64,000 bases of DNA from Triatoma infestans (GCA_011037195.1 JAAEAF010002760.1:1-64000), one strand, 5' to 3'. Positions 33,040 through 45,772 are shown, numbered from the stretch's first letter. A program made the numbers and translations. The notes: generated from the letters alone by a model not told the origin.

Positions 33040-34530
33040 ACGGATGTCACATATCTTACCTCTAAATTTGTTCCTCATTCCAAAATTCTGGACTCAAAAC
33101 ATAACTCTGTCTTCACTAACAAACTACGATCTCCTTGGCCTCTTTTATTTCCACTCAAACCTATCACTCCATCAGAGGTTATTAAACTCTTTATCAATCT
33201 TTCCAAGAAGAAAAGGCGCCTGGTTATGATCTAATCACCTCGAACATCCTTCAACGACTTCCAAAACCAAAATAAGCCCTATTATTCCTAACATCCATAT
33301 AACGCAGTCCTCAGAACAACGTATTTCCAGATACTATGGAAATAATCTGCAATTCTAAACCTAATAAACCACTCCATTGCTGTACAGCCTGTCGGCCCAT
33401 TAGCCTCCTTCCTATTTTTTGAAAAATTCTTCTCAATCGTCTCCTATCAATCCTAGAACCCCTTCAAATTATCTCGTATCACTATTTTGGATTTCAGAGT
33501 GATCACTCTACCATCCAGCCGGCCCATTGCATTATAGATGGTGTCACTACTACCCGAACTGAAACAGTACTGTGCTGGTGTCTTTTTAGACATTTCTAAA
33601 GCCTTTGATTGCGTGTGGCACGAAGGTTTGCTGTGGAAGTTCTCCCACCACGTACTTAGGACCTTGTACCTGAAATCCTTACCAAATGATCGCTTTTTTC
33701 AAGTCACCTAAGGCTCATCTTTTCCATCCTTGTCGGATTGTCTAGTGCAGCATCCTGGCACTCATCTGATATAAAATTTATACAGCTGACATGATTCAGC
33801 AATCTTTTTACTACATACTGATCCCGTTCTCTCCAGGAGCTCCTTACAAATCCATCTCCACTCTCTTGAATCCTGATTAACGATATGGAGAATAAAAAAT
33901 CAACCTAATAAGTCCCAATACATAGTACTGACATTAAACAAACAGTACTCCATCCTATCTACCTGGTCAGTATTTCTATTACACCAGCAGAGATTCGTTA
34001 CCTTGGACTACATTTAGACAAGCAACTTACCAACGCTTCAGACTTCTGGCTAGGCTTCTTGATAAACGCTCTAAATTAACACTTGAACAAAAGACATCTT
34101 TATATCTCACTGCTCGCTACGGACTAGAACTGTATGGCGCTGCTAAGCGTTCCAATCTCAATAGAATTCAAACCCTTCAGTCATAAATCCTCTGTCGCAT
34201 TGTTGAAGCCTCTCTTTACGTCTCCAACCACACTATTCACACAGACATAAATATCCGGTTTGTCAACAACCAAGCAAATTCCCAATACAACAAATTCCAC
34301 AGTCACTTTATCCCTCCACATCCAAATCCCCTCGTCCAAGCCCTCTCTATTCAAACTCACTTCCAGGTAATCATCCCTCCCAACCTCCTGGATATCTAAT
34401 GGTAGTTATCACTGGATAACATACATGACATTCATGATAGAGTTTCCTTTGTAATCGGATTTACTTGTTGCTTGTCCATAATATGCAATTGTATAAATAT
34501 TCGATAAATAAATAATAAAAAATAAAATAA
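33040..34530 (+). pseudogene. Jockey-like LINE, reverse transcriptase remnant
   Basis: Frames interrupted by many stops give VFLDISKAFDCVWHEGLLWK (about 33572-33631), the first catalytic aspartate block of reverse transcriptase. Later come EIRYLGLHLDKQLT (about 33988-34030) and a decayed SNHTIH-type C-terminus (about 34222). The 3' end is AATAAATAATAAAAAATAAA at about 34506. Dead copy of the 50440-51590 type. Confidence 0.75.
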
Positions 34531-35754
34531 GATAAAAAAAATAATTATTATTCATTCAAAGTTTAATTTCATTTAAAAAAACTTGATGACTCATATAACA
34601 AAAAAAAAAAATCAGTTAAAAAAAAAAATTAAAATTTTACCTTTTAGTTTCTTGTTATAATCCTATAGTTTACATTTGTTTACATTTGCACCTGTGTATT
34701 ACAGTTATGTAATTTTTGTATTTTGTAACCACTGCTATAGATAATTACTCCAACCTATTTGACTTTTTTTATCTTATTTTTCTACTTTATTTTTACTATG
34801 TTAAGAAGAGTAAATGGACAAGTGAATATGATTTCAATGTCATTAAAACAGTTCCGGCTTGGAAAATGTCCCAGGTGAATCAGTTTACTATAATAAATAT
34901 AATTTTCTAATCCTTTTTCCCAACACATATATAAAAAAAATAAAAAAAAAATTATAATAATCGTAATAATATTGATTTTGTTCAAACAGGAAATCTGTGA
35001 CTAGTACAATTTTTTTAAATATATATTTACCTATTTCACAACTTCTGTTTACAACTTACCACTACTAACCGGTTTTTATCTTATTATTTACAATTTATTT
35101 ACTAGTTTAATGTATTTCTTGGTCTGTAATGGTGTTTATTATTATGAAGAAAATTAAACATTTGTTATTTATGTTTATTTTTGTGACATTTCAAATTTGT
35201 GGAAGCCAATTAGTCACTTCATAAGTAATAATCATAGAACATAAAAAGTATGTTTGAATGTCGTTTCAACGATTACGTACAAATAAATTTACTAATTGGT
35301 TAATAATTTTTTTTGGAAATAAAGTCTATTTATGTTGTTTTAATTTTAATAACTTTTTCGTTTAATTTTCTTAATTAATTTACTTGAAATATAACAACAA
35401 CAAAAAACCGCGGAGCCTAAAATAATGTGCTAATCAAAGACATAAAAATAGCTTGAGTTGAAATTCTAGTAATGCATTTATAATATACGATAATTTTTTA
35501 AATAGGAGGTAAGTTGTACTAAAGAGGTGAATAATAACTTGTAACTTACTACCGAACCCACATAAATCTAATTTTCTAATAATGTTTTAAATAAAGTTAA
35601 CTGGGTCTTTAGATGATCAGTTATTTTGTGAATGTTAAAGAAAATCGTTAGAGGAATTTTTTGGATAATCGCGAAAAACTAGAAAAAAAAGAAATCGCAT
35701 AAGCTCCATTAAGTTGAGATTTAAGTCACCTTAAACCATAATATCCGTTGAGGG
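34531..35754. other. No gene seen, very AT-rich
   Basis: Homopolymer-rich. A worn family A unit lies at 35580-35740 (AAAGAAAATCGTTAGAGG, GATAATCGCGAAAAAC). Confidence 0.4.
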
Positions 35755-36590
35755 AGCCAACCAACTGAAAGGTACCCCGAAAATATTTGGATGCATATTT
35801 ATTCGGATGGGTCAGCATTGGATGCTGTCTCCAATCCTGGCGCGGGAGTCTATTCCTCAATTTTTAGTTTGGCTGAACCGGTAGGAAGGATTGCCTCCAA
35901 TTTCGATGGGGAAGTTAGAGCGGTTCTTTCAACCTTAAAACAAATACCTCACTTAAAGGTAAACAAGGTAGTTCTTATTTATTGACTCGCAGGCGGCGAT
36001 AAAGGCATTAACTACCTGGGCAGAAACCGAATCGTACGACATCATGGAATGTCGTAAGGCCATTAACGACCTAATCGAGAAGGGAGTAGAAGTGGTTTCA
36101 AGGTGGATCCCTAGCCATTGGGGCATAAAGGCAAACGAGGAAGCGGATAGACTAGCCAAGTCAGCGGCAAGTATGATCCAGCCGGAGGGATCCATTTCAT
36201 TTGAAACGGCTAAGCGAATTTTCCGGGCAAGTGTGAAAAAGAAAACAGCAGAATTACATGAGATACAGTCAGAGGGCAAGCTTGGGGTGATCTTCCGTCA
36301 CAACGTATTGCCAAATAATCTGCCGCAAAGCGAAGGATTGGCCTGCTTCTGATTATTAACCGGACATGACTACCTATAAGCACATTTATATAAAATTGGG
36401 TTAGTCGATAAACCGGATTGTGTTCTCTGTGGGGCCGGGCACATGCCTGAAGATCACCTCTTCGAGTGTGAGGCTCTTGCTGATTTAAATACACCAACTA
36501 ATGACGAGCTCTCAGCAAGAGCCAAGATATATTGGGCTGCTAGACGTCGAATGGTGGAATGCCAACTATGACGTAAAGCATTGGGGGAAA
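35755..36590 (+). pseudogene. LINE RNase H domain and tail
   Basis: The RNase H catalytic set is readable: IYSDGSALDAVSNPGAGV (first D, about 35794), FDGEVRAV (E, about 35903), IDSQAAIKAL (D, about 35977) and IPSHWGIKANEEADRLAK (H and D, 36107-36160). One frameshift separates the second and third motifs. After IFRASVKKKTAEL the frame slips again into CVLCGAGHMPEDHLFEC (about 36420-36470), the CCHC-like tail of I-type LINEs. It ends near an A-run at 36589. RNase H would remove RNA during target-primed reverse transcription. Dead copy, and its upstream domains are missing. Confidence 0.8.
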
Positions 36591-36654
36591 AAAAAATGGG
36601 AGCCAACCAGATACCCTATGGAGAAGTCTATGGAAGACAGCGCAAAATTTCCAT

Positions 36655-37085
36655 GTTTTTACTTTGTCTTTCTGCTTGTAAGAGGAAGTATTGTGAGCGT
36701 ATAAAATTTTCGAAAGGAATATTCACCGGATATAATTGATTTGAATCGATTTGAGTTAGTATCTCAAAAAACGAAAAGTTTCGCGTAGGATGCTCAAACT
36801 TGATATTCCGTTCAGGCACTATCTCTTTTGAAGCTTCAAGTTCAAAATCCATTAATCATTATTCATTATGCAACTTCATGGTATATTTTTATTGTTTCTC
36901 AATTTTCTCAAGAAAAAGGTGCCTGTGATTTTCTTTAAACTTCGTATTCTAATTATAGAAACATATCAATACCTACAAGGTTTTTTTTTTGTAATATTTT
37001 CCACTAAACTTGATATTTGTAGGATTTTCGGTTGGCTATTCTATCTAATTTCAGAGTACTCAGCACCTTTAGACTGCAGTTAGAA
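36655..37085 (-). repeat. Diverged family A copy, inverted
   Basis: Order of the inverted family A is kept: AAGAGGAAGTATTGTGAGCG, CACCGGATATAATTG, CAAACTTGATATTCCGTTC. The ends are degraded. Confidence 0.6.
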
Positions 37086-37123
37086 GCAAATTTGTTGGGT
37101 TCAAATTCCAAGTTATATTAATA

Positions 37124-38386
37124 GGGGGACCGGAAAGTAATGTCGTTTCTGCGCATGTCGATATTCGCTCGTCATTTATCAGCTCATTGTGTACATCAAA
37201 ATCGTGCCAAAGACATTTTAAGATTAGAGTGATTTGTTTACTCGTAAATAATTAAACTTTTTTTTTTGCAATTTATGGTGAAATGGCCAGTAAAATACCA
37301 GAAGAGGTACAAATATCCGGCATTGTATGCTTTTTGATTTTCACGATGGTAGTGACGCAACAGTTGCTACCAAAAACATTTGCGATATTTATTCAAGTGC
37401 ATTAGACTTTCTTAATTGCCAAAGGTGGTTTTCTAAGTCCAAATCCTGTAATTTTGATCTTTTCGATTGGTATCGATCAGAAAGACAAACAACTTTAGAC
37501 AATAACATGTCTTAAGGGCAGAAGTGGAAGCAAATCCATGTCAGACAATCGAGGAACTGTCAAAAAATCTTAACAAACCTTGGTCGACCATCCAAGAACA
37601 TTTGCAGCAGATTGGTATAGAAAGCAGAGCAGGTGTTTGGGTCCCGCATTATCTGTCCAAAAAAATTAAAGCTAACCGAGCCACCATAAGCAACTTATTG
37701 CTTCAGCCGCAAAATACAGAAGCGTTTTTTGATCGCTTGATCACTGGAGATGAAAAATGTGTCCTCTACGATAATCCAAAACGCAAAAGGCAGCGAATGA
37801 ATCGCCACGAAGTATAGCTAAGCCAGGTTTAAACCTCAAAAAAGCGCTTTTGTGCGTTTGGTGGAATATCTGCGGGGTCTTTCATTTTGAAGTGCTGCAA
37901 CCTAGAGGGACTGTGAATGCACACCTTTACTGTGAACAATTGGATCTAGTGAAATCAACCTTTTAATTGAAATGAGCCCAGCTATTGTCAACAGAAAAGG
38001 CAGTATTCTGCAATACGATAATGCAAGACCGCACAGCGCAAGACGAACCCTGGAAAAAAATTAATGATTTGTGGTGGGAGGTATTGCCTCAATCACCATA
38101 CTCGCCCGATATTGTGCCACCAGATTTCCATTTATTCCGATCGCTATAACATTTTCTAAGTGGTAAAGAATTTGAAAATTTGGATGATGTCCAAAATGCC
38201 ATTTCCAGATATTTTGCTCAAAAATCAATTGATTTTTACCGATCCGGCATTGAATATTTGCACAATAGATGGCAAAAGGTTGTTGATAACGAGGGTGATT
38301 TACATCATTGATTAAAAATAAATACTTGTTAAAAATTTATCTGTTTGAATTAAATGTGAAAAAACGATATTACTTTCCGGTCCTCA
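37124..38386 (+). mobile_element. Mariner element, complete but inactive
   Basis: Termini GGGGGACCGGAAAGTAATGT (37124-37143) and, complemented, TGAGGACCGGAAAGTAATAT (38367-38386) are inverted repeats. TA lies outside both (37122-37123, 38387-38388). The length of 1263 bp is normal for mariner. It holds one transposase pseudogene reading in the same direction. Confidence 0.9.
37283..38311 (+). pseudogene. Mariner transposase, DD34D type, inactivated
   Basis: A transposase for cut-and-paste movement. It starts MASKIPEEVQISGI (37283). The N-terminal helix-turn-helix has NPCQTIEELSKNLNKPWSTI (about 37532-37591), followed by GVWVPHYLS. Catalytic aspartates are in ITGDEKCVLY (about 37741), LQYDNARPHSA (about 38010-38042) and YSPDIVPPDFHLF (about 38100-38138). 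The spacing of the last two fits DD34D. The C-terminus LHNRWQKVVDNEGDYIH is intact. Several frameshifts and stops (for example near 37400, 37512 and 37815) make it non-functional. Confidence 0.9.
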
Positions 38387-38388
38387 TA

Positions 38389-38533
38389 ATATATTAACTG
38401 CAGTCAGAGAAAGTTGTATGAGTGTTTGACACCTGCTGTTTGAGCCTCTAATCAGTATTATAGGCTGCCGATGAATCCACTAAGCTCTTTGTTAAGGAAG
38501 AATACTGTAATGCTATCCATATTTGGTTATTAG
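38389..38533. other. Spacer
   Basis: Starts with a family A-like scrap (CAGAGAAAGTTGTATGAGTG). It ends in TTATTAG, a possible splice acceptor for the next entry. Confidence 0.35.
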
Positions 38534-38648
38534 ATGGAGAAGTGTTTAGCGAATGGCATTGCCGGCTGGGACAATGTGGGGGAAAGCAATGACTATTTAT
38601 CCTACCTAATTGAAACAGCTGAGGATCCTAAAATTAATATTAACAATG
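38534..38648 (+). CDS. Possible coding exon, unrecognised
   Basis: After TTATTAG an ATG opens a frame of 38 codons (MEKCLANGIAGWDNVGESND onward) that reaches a GTATGT donor-like site at 38649. The frame stays open to 38719 without splicing. The codon usage is less AT-biased than the flanks, and the peptide is not low-complexity. I see no known domain. It may instead be a fragment of a transposon protein. Confidence 0.2.
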
Positions 38649-38719
38649 TATGTGGTCATTGTTTAAGTGGATTTAAAAAAAAAATAAGGCAAGTAAAAAA
38701 CAAATTAATGATTATATAA

Positions 38720-39594
38720 TTGTTGACTGTTGCACACAAACTAAATTAAACAAATAAAAATAACGTAAAACATGGTATAGAACCTCCTACTAGATATATG
38801 TGTATATATTATGTACACAATAGGAGACAATTAGTGGTCGGCATTAGTGTAGTAATGAATGGGAGGCGTGGTTGTAGAGTGGGAGTGGCTGGGACTCGTT
38901 AGGGACAGACTGGCACGCTCTCTTCTAGTCGCTACCATAATTATACTTGTCACCTGTCATCACTTGCCACCTTCACGCTGATCCTCACAACACTCTGCAT
39001 ATAGAAGTACCGAATAAATAATTTGAATAGCCCATTCTATCATTATGAAAAAAAAATTATTTTTTTAATTTTTCACTTCATTTATAACTTAATTTATTAT
39101 AAAATCATGAAAATTAATACAGTTATAAATTTCTAAGCTACTATAAAGACATAAATTAATTTGAATATAAAACTACTACCACAAACGGACTTTAAATGGT
39201 TTTAATTAAGGCTGGTCGCTTAACAAAGCGCTAGCAAACATTTCGATAAATACTATACAATTTAGGAAACTTAGTTTCTTCAAGAAAAGCAATGTCATCA
39301 ATTTACAGAAATTGGAGAATCTATACTTTTCTCTATAATTTTATATAATTCTATAATCTATAATTTTCCCAGATAAAGTTTCACTCAAAAGTAATAGGTC
39401 TTTTTTTTTTTTTTAGTAATATCACTCTTTTATTTCAATCAAAAAAATTGTACATAATTTTGTCCAAAAATAATACCAGTAATATACGGCATAGAAAATA
39501 TTTCCGCTGCCGGAAGTCGATTTACAGAACAGAAATATACGCAGAACAGAAAAAAAAACATGAAATCAATAATTCCAAAGATAAACAAAGCAAA
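38720..39594. other. No gene; one GC-richer patch
   Basis: 38855-39015 is GC-richer (GGGAGGCGTGGTTGTAGAGT, TCACCTGTCATCACTTGCC) and ends with GAATAAATAA. This could be the end of an old LTR. The rest is AT-rich. Confidence 0.35.
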
Positions 39595-40290
39595 AGGTAC
39601 ACTCACCCAACTATCTCTTACTCCAGTTTTCGAAATTTGTGATTGACAAAAAGTTTTATAGTTAGTATATCAAATTTAATGAAATTTATCGGGGTTTTTA
39701 TGGAAAAAAGCGCAAAAATTGAAAAATACTTCGTAGTAAAAACGCACTTCCGGTCATCCGACATTTTTCAAACTCGAAATTTCAACAACATATTTAATTC
39801 TAATTAATATTATTTAGATGTTGATGAAATTTGTATAATAAACTGAAATAGCACTTAAGAGGACAACCCAATCAACCCTCTCCCCTAAAAGTGCCCTTCA
39901 AGAAATTTTCCCTGAAAAATGATTCAAACAAAAGTTGTAGCTGTTTATATGGGTAGTTGCTGTAACAAGTTTCAAGAAAATCGTTAGAGCCATTTTTGAG
40001 AAAATTACAAAAAAAAAGTGAAAAAAAAACTTGGAAAGTGGTACTTCCAGTTGAGGAATTTTGACAGATAAACTACTGTCAGTTCCCATGGTGATACCTA
40101 AACGGAATATCAAGTTTCAACATTCTACGGGTTTTTCGTTTTTGAATTATGCTGTTCAAATACACACACAGACTGTTTTCTAAAAACCATTCTTTTGGAC
40201 TTAAAACGGATAATTCCGGTGAAAACTCGATAACAAAAATTTTCGACACGATTACAATACTTACTCTTACTAGGAGTAAGAGAAAGTAAT
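39595..40290 (+). repeat. Family A repeat, shortened copy
   Basis: Starts at GTACACTCACCCAACTATCT with TCTTACTCC and ends TTACTAGGAGTAAGAGAAAG. It has two ACTTCC units instead of three. Confidence 0.8.
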
Positions 40291-40607
40291 AAAGTTATAC
40301 TTATATAATTTTTTAACTCAAAATAAACAAAAAAAAAAATTATAACGTATTATGAAACCACAAAAATTCAAAAATTAAATTCCATTACTAAATGATATCG
40401 ATAGTGCCAGGCTTATCGAGCGTATTTGATTAGAGTACGAAAATTATTCTCTAACTATTCAATAAACTTATTTTTTTGGTTAAAATAGCAGAAACTTCAT
40501 GTAGACGACGTATTTCAGATAACATGGTTCATTCCGCCATAAAATGAACAATGTCCACTTCCCTAACGCGGGCATTAACATAAGGAGCACATTTCATTTT
40601 CCCATAC
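40291..40607. other. No gene seen
   Basis: AT-rich spacer. Confidence 0.4.
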
Positions 40608-41633
40608 AAAAAAAAATCTGGTGTGAAACACTCACACAACTTTCTCTTACTCCAGTTCTCAAAATTATAATTGACAAAGGTTATAGTTTGTGCACCAAAT
40701 TTAATGAAATTTGTCGAAAACTGAAAGAAACTATTCAGTAAAAGCGTACTTCCGGTTTACTGATTTCCTTCAAACTCGGAATTTTGGCCATCTATTTATT
40801 TCTAATTAATTTCATTTGGATGATAGAGTTGTATAATCAAGTATGATACCACTTTAGAGTAAGCTGTAACCCTACCCCTCTCCTAAAAGTGCCCTTAAAT
40901 GAATTTTCCCAGACAAATGTTTTATATAAAAGTTGTAGATCTTTGAATGTTTAGTTTATATGTGAATTTTCAAGAAAATCGTCCGAGCTATTTTTGAGAA
41001 AATTGCGAAAAAGTGAAAAAATCGTTTAGTAAAGTTTTAAAACAAAAGCACTTCCGGCTATCCGATTTTCCTCAAACTCGGAATTTCAACAACATATTTA
41101 ATTCTAATTAACATTATTTAAATGATCGAATTGTGCAATAAACTGAAATAGCACTTTAGAGGAAAACCTAATCCCACCCCTCCCCCAAAAGTGCCCTTAA
41201 ATGAATTTTTCCAGAGAAATGTTTCAAATAAAAGTTGTAGCTCCTTGTATATGTAGTTGATGTACCAAGATTAAAGAAAATCGTTGGAGCCATTTTTGAA
41301 AAAACGCAAAAAAGTAAAAAAAAACAACTAGTAAAGTGGTACTTCCGGTTGAGGTATTTTGACAGATAACGCACAGTCAGATCGCATGGTGATACCTAAA
41401 CGGAATATCAAGTTTCAGCTTTCTACGGTTTTTCGTTTTTGAGCTATGCTGTTCACATACACACAGACACACACACACAGACCATTTGCTAAAAACCACT
41501 TTTTTGGACTCAGGGGACCTCAAAAGGATATTTCCTGTTAAAACTCAATATCGAAAATTTGACACGATTACAATACTTCCTCTTACTGCTCCTACTCCTA
41601 CAATGCTTTCTCTTACTAGAGAAAGTAATAACT
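40608..41633 (+). repeat. Family A repeat, full-length copy
   Basis: Starts AAAAATCTGGTGTGAAACAC and ACTTTCTCTTACTCCAG. ACTTCCGG occurs at about 40748, 41051 and 41340. A CACACAGACACACACACAC tract lies at about 41459-41480. The end is rearranged, with extra CTCCTACTCC and TCTTACTAGAGAAAGTAA. Confidence 0.85.
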
Positions 41634-41824
41634 GGTGCACCATTCAAATACAATAAATCACTTCTGATCTTAAACAGCCATCTTAAGTCAAACAAAGTCA
41701 ATCAATCACTGAGCTTAATCATTATAAAAGTAAAAACATGTCAAAGTTACGATCTAATTGTTTATAAGTAGGAATCATGACCTACATCGTGAGGAATTTA
41801 TTGTATTCATGCCACATTTTCTAA

Positions 41825-42500
41825 ATTGAGTTTCCACCCACTGGAAATTTACATTTTTAAGGACCTCCAAGTCCAAAAGAGTGGTTTTTAGAAAATGTTC
41901 TGTGTGTGTGAGTATATGAAAATAATATCTCAAAAACGAAAAGTTGCAGGAAGCTCAAACCGTTTATTCTGCTTAGATACTACCACAGCATCAAACACGA
42001 AACATTTCGGCCGAAATCCATCAACCGCCAAAAATGCGAATTTACTAATTGGATTTTAATTGTTTGCGATTTTCTCAAGAACGGCTCCAACGATTTTTTT
42101 TATAAAATGAATATTTACTACACGTACAAAGAGCTACAACTTTTATTTGAAACATTTCTCCGGAAAAATTCATTTAAGGGTATTTTTGGGGGAAGGCTGG
42201 GGTTACGTTTTTCCTTTAATGTGCTATTTCAATTCAACAATATGTTACACAATTCTGTCAACTAAATAATATTAAATAAATATTAATAATTATATAAGTT
42301 GCCAAAATTCCCAGTTTGAAGAAAATTGGTTGACCGGAAGTACGACTTTACTGAATAGGTTTTTCCGTTTTTTTGTGATTTTCTCCATAAAAATGCCGAC
42401 GGTGTTAAACATTGCCGACGGTAATAAGAATTGTAAGTGTGAAGAAAATTTACCATTTCACAGTACGAGAAAGTCGTGTGAGTGTTTCACAGATTTTATT
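41825..42500 (-). repeat. Diverged family A copy, inverted
   Basis: Shares GTCCAAAAGAGTGGTTTTTA, CTACAACTTTTATTTGAAAC and TTGACCGGAAGTACGAC. It ends near AGAAAGTCGTGTGAGTG, the inverted 5' end. Confidence 0.65.
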
Positions 42501-42947
42501 TAACTAAAGAAAAATAATAAATACTGGATCAAGTGGCCAACTTGTTATATGCATTTTTTTTTTAGCGTCCATACTTCATTCAATGAAATATAATTTATAG
42601 TCTTGTTTAGTAAGTCTGCTTTAATTAACGTTATTGACATGTACAAGAGACGATACATGCAACTTCATGCTGTTTAACATGCACCAATGAAGGAATGTGC
42701 AACTGAATGTAGTGTATAATAAATATATGAAGAGAGGGGTAAAAACCAATATTTTATTTTTTTACTTATTAACTATCAATGGAAAATTATTAGCAATTAA
42801 TATATGCGCATAAATCAGAAATATATATTTTTTATGCAAATATTAAAATACCTACGCTGATTAAGTAAAATTTTTGGCTTATTTATTTATTTATTTAATT
42901 TTTTTTTTTTAAATGATTTATTCAAAAAGTACATTTTTTTTATTAGA
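42501..42947. other. No gene seen
   Basis: AT-rich spacer with a TTTA simple repeat at about 42878-42897. Confidence 0.4.
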
Positions 42948-43928
42948 AAAATCTGGTATGAAACACTCACACAACTTTCTCTTATTCCTGTTCTCAAAAT
43001 ATAATTGACAAATTTAAAGAAATTCGTCGAAAACTGAAAGAAACTGCTCAGTAAAAGCACACTTCCGGTTTACTAATTTTCTTAAAACTTGAAATTTTGG
43101 ACATCTATTTATTTCTAATTAATTTTGTTTGGATGATAAAATTGTATAATCAACTGTGATACCAATTTTAGAGGAAGCTGTAACCCCATCCCTCCCCTAA
43201 AAGTCCCTACCCCGCCCTTAAATGAATTTTCCCAGTGATATGTTTTGAATAAAAGATGTAGATCTTTGCATATTTAGTTTATATACGAAGTTTCAAGAAA
43301 ATCGTCCGAGCCATATTTGAGGAAATTGCGAAAAAGTGAAAAAAAATCATTTAGCAAAGTGTTAAAAGACAAACGCACTTCCGGTTATCCAATTTTTTTC
43401 AAACTCGGAATTTCAACAACATATTTAATTGTAATTGACATTATTTAGATCACAGAATTGTCTAATAAACTGAAATAGCAGTTAAGATGAAAATGTAACC
43501 CCCACCCCTCACCCAGAAGTGCCCTTAAATGAATTTTCCCGGAGAAATGTTTCAAATAAAAGTTGTAGCTCTTTGTATGTGTAGTTGATTCTTAATTTAA
43601 ACAAAATCCTCGGAGCCATTTTTCAGGAAACTGCAAAAACGTAAAAAAACAACTCGTAAAGTGATACTTTACGTTAGTGGTTGAGGAATTTTGACACATA
43701 ACGCACCGTCGGACTCCACTGTGATAATTAAACGTAATATCAAGTTGCAAGTTTCTGCGGTTTTTCGTTTTTGAGCTATGCTGTTCACATACACACACAA
43801 ACCATTTGCTAAAAACCTTTTTATTGGAGTCAGGGGGACCTCAAAACGGATATTACCGGTGAAAACTCGATATCGAAAATTTGACACGATTACAATACTT
43901 CCTCTTACTAGCAGTAAGAAAAAGTAAA
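42948..43928 (+). repeat. Family A repeat, full-length copy
   Basis: Starts AAAAATCTGGTATGAAACAC and ends CTCTTACTAGCAGTAAGAA. The three-unit interior is present with ACTTCCGGTT at about 43063 and 43377, the third being damaged (TTTACGTTAGTGGTTGAGG). Confidence 0.85.
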
Positions 43929-44510
43929 AATTTCGTTGTCAAATCTGAACGACTGATAGAAATTGATAACTTTTCCTTAAACTTTGGAACATTTTATTTT
44001 TTATATACTTACAAACATAAAGTTTTACGATGGTTCTAGACTAACATATTAAATTCAGCATTAGTTAAATATGATTATATATATAGTCCAGAAGAGAGTG
44101 CCTACAACAATTCCCACTAACATTTCAAATGTAATTCCAAATTTGCAAATAAAAGGACAGGTTTATAGAGAGCAGTTACTTTTCCAAAAAAACTCAGTAA
44201 CCTATTTTGTCAAGTTGAACTTGCTGATTAATCGATTTTTTTAATCAATTTGAAAATCTAGCAATCGTATACGTACAATATTAGATAGTAGAACTGAACA
44301 TTGTAATAATATGTGTCAATTTTGAGGAATGTTGCCTAATATTATTCTAGCTCCACAAAAGCCCTCCTAAAATCTCTAGAAAATTTTTAAAACCAAAAGT
44401 GACAGTCATTTAAGATCGCAGATTACTGCTTTATGAGGTTCAAAGAAAATTGTTGAAGAGAAAGTAGCAATAACTGACAAAACCATTCAACAAAGTGCTA
44501 ATGCATCAGA
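43929..44510. other. Spacer with worn family A
   Basis: 44340-44500 keeps the family A order loosely (AAAGCCCTCCTAAAATC, AAAGAAAATTGTTGAAG). The rest is AT-rich. Confidence 0.4.
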
Positions 44511-44815
44511 GATACCATAGACATTTTCCGTGGTAGCCTGCTTCATTTTGTGGTCATCGACCGAGTTTCGGGCTTCGCCCATCATTCCAGGATGCGTTTA
44601 TCACGACAGTGTGACAAAACAGACTTGCACAGAGCGTGTAAACTAAATTTGCTCTGTGCACACCGTGTGTTGTTCACTGTCTGAAAAAACGCATCCTGTG
44701 AAGTAGCGCGAACGCCCGAAAACGGTCGTAGTGACCATAATCAATTAAGGCTTAGTGTAACAACGGAAAAATGTCTCTGATGCTTTCCAGCTCTGCGGAA
44801 CCAAACACCACAATA
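44511..44815. mobile_element. Foldback element, family C, copy 2
   Basis: Inverted arms as at 2560-2917 (ACATTTTCCGTGGTAGCCTG left; AACGGAAAAATGTCTCTGATG-type right), ending GCTTTCCAGCTCTGCGGAAC. Single-base insertions are scattered through both arms. The hammerhead-like cores at about 44555-44595 (minus) and 44691-44733 (plus) are broken by them (CTGGAATGA, CTGTGAAGTA). Confidence 0.8.
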
Positions 44816-45176
44816 TCAGAGATATTTTCCGTAATATCAGAGATATATTTTTCTGTGGTCAACACAAAAAGAATATACCATCAACGGTAAAGGAAGCACT
44901 AACCGACAATCACTCAGTAGTGAACAATGTCCTGAGATATCTAATGGCGCACTCTTTATTTTAAAAGCATTTGATTCCAAGATTGAGATTTATTGGTTCT
45001 TATTGCTTGATGTTTCATGTAGATTCCTCCAGTTATTTTGTCCGTTTTGTTGATCATTGTTATGTCTATGGTTTTTGGATTTATATTGTTCATGTTACAT
45101 TTTTTATAACTGTATAGTTGTCCTTATTGTTTTTTCTGTCTACATAATTTTTTTAAATTTGGTGTGAAATACTTAT
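44816..45176. other. No gene seen
   Basis: AT-rich. 44816-44860 repeats AATATCAGAGATATTTTTC-like pieces of the foldback edge. Confidence 0.4.
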
Positions 45177-45665
45177 TGTAGTTGAAGAAGCGAATGAAAA
45201 TATATGCTATATTTGACGAAAAGTATTATTTGAAGGAAAAATGTGTTGGCTGGAAATAAATTTCTTCAAGGGTAAAAATTCAGGTACAAGAACTACCGTT
45301 TCAAGAGAGGTCAGAGAACTTTTAGCTAGCTTTGTCTTTTACCCCTTCCAAAAGGGGAGGATTTGTACTATCAGGAAACAGCATTCTTTCACCATCAGTC
45401 GAAACTCAACATTCAACCAGCAGTAGTCGAGAGAGATCATCAGTGCCAGTTATAAAGTGTTTAATATTTGAGTTAAATCAAACTAGCTAGTTTTATATAC
45501 GAGTATTCATAATCTTGTTACATTCATCGCAATTAATTTGCATTTATTATTTTTAATAGAATATATTTATTGTTGGCAGTGGTGACTATTTGCTTATTTC
45601 TAATAATTCTCTCTTTTTAAAACATACATTCACATAAGTCTTTTACAAAACCGCTCGTGAAAATA
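45177..45665 (+). mobile_element. LTR copy of the SAP-Gag-associated superfamily
   Basis: Begins TGTAGTTGAAG, similar to the TGTAGTGGAAG start at 32347. It contains TATTGTTGGCAGTGGTGAC and ends near AAAACCGCTCGTGAAAATA, paralleling ACGCTCGTGCTACACAC. It matches 46741-47235 along its length (GTAAAAATTCAGGTACAAG / GTAAAAATCCAGGTACAAG). No internal coding region is seen. Confidence 0.6.
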
Positions 45666-45718
45666 ATGCTTCAGCCTGTAGCAGTTAAGTACCTTAAAAA
45701 AAAAAGAAGAAGAAAACT

Positions 45719-45772
45719 ATCATGGAAAAGTAACTCTGATGCTTTCCAGTTTATGTGGACCCAACCACAACA
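45719..45772 (+). repeat. Family C foldback end fragment
   Basis: TATCATGGAAAAGTAACTCTG then ATGCTTTCCAG and CCCAACCACAACAA match the outer tail of family C arms. The ribozyme part is absent. Confidence 0.65.
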
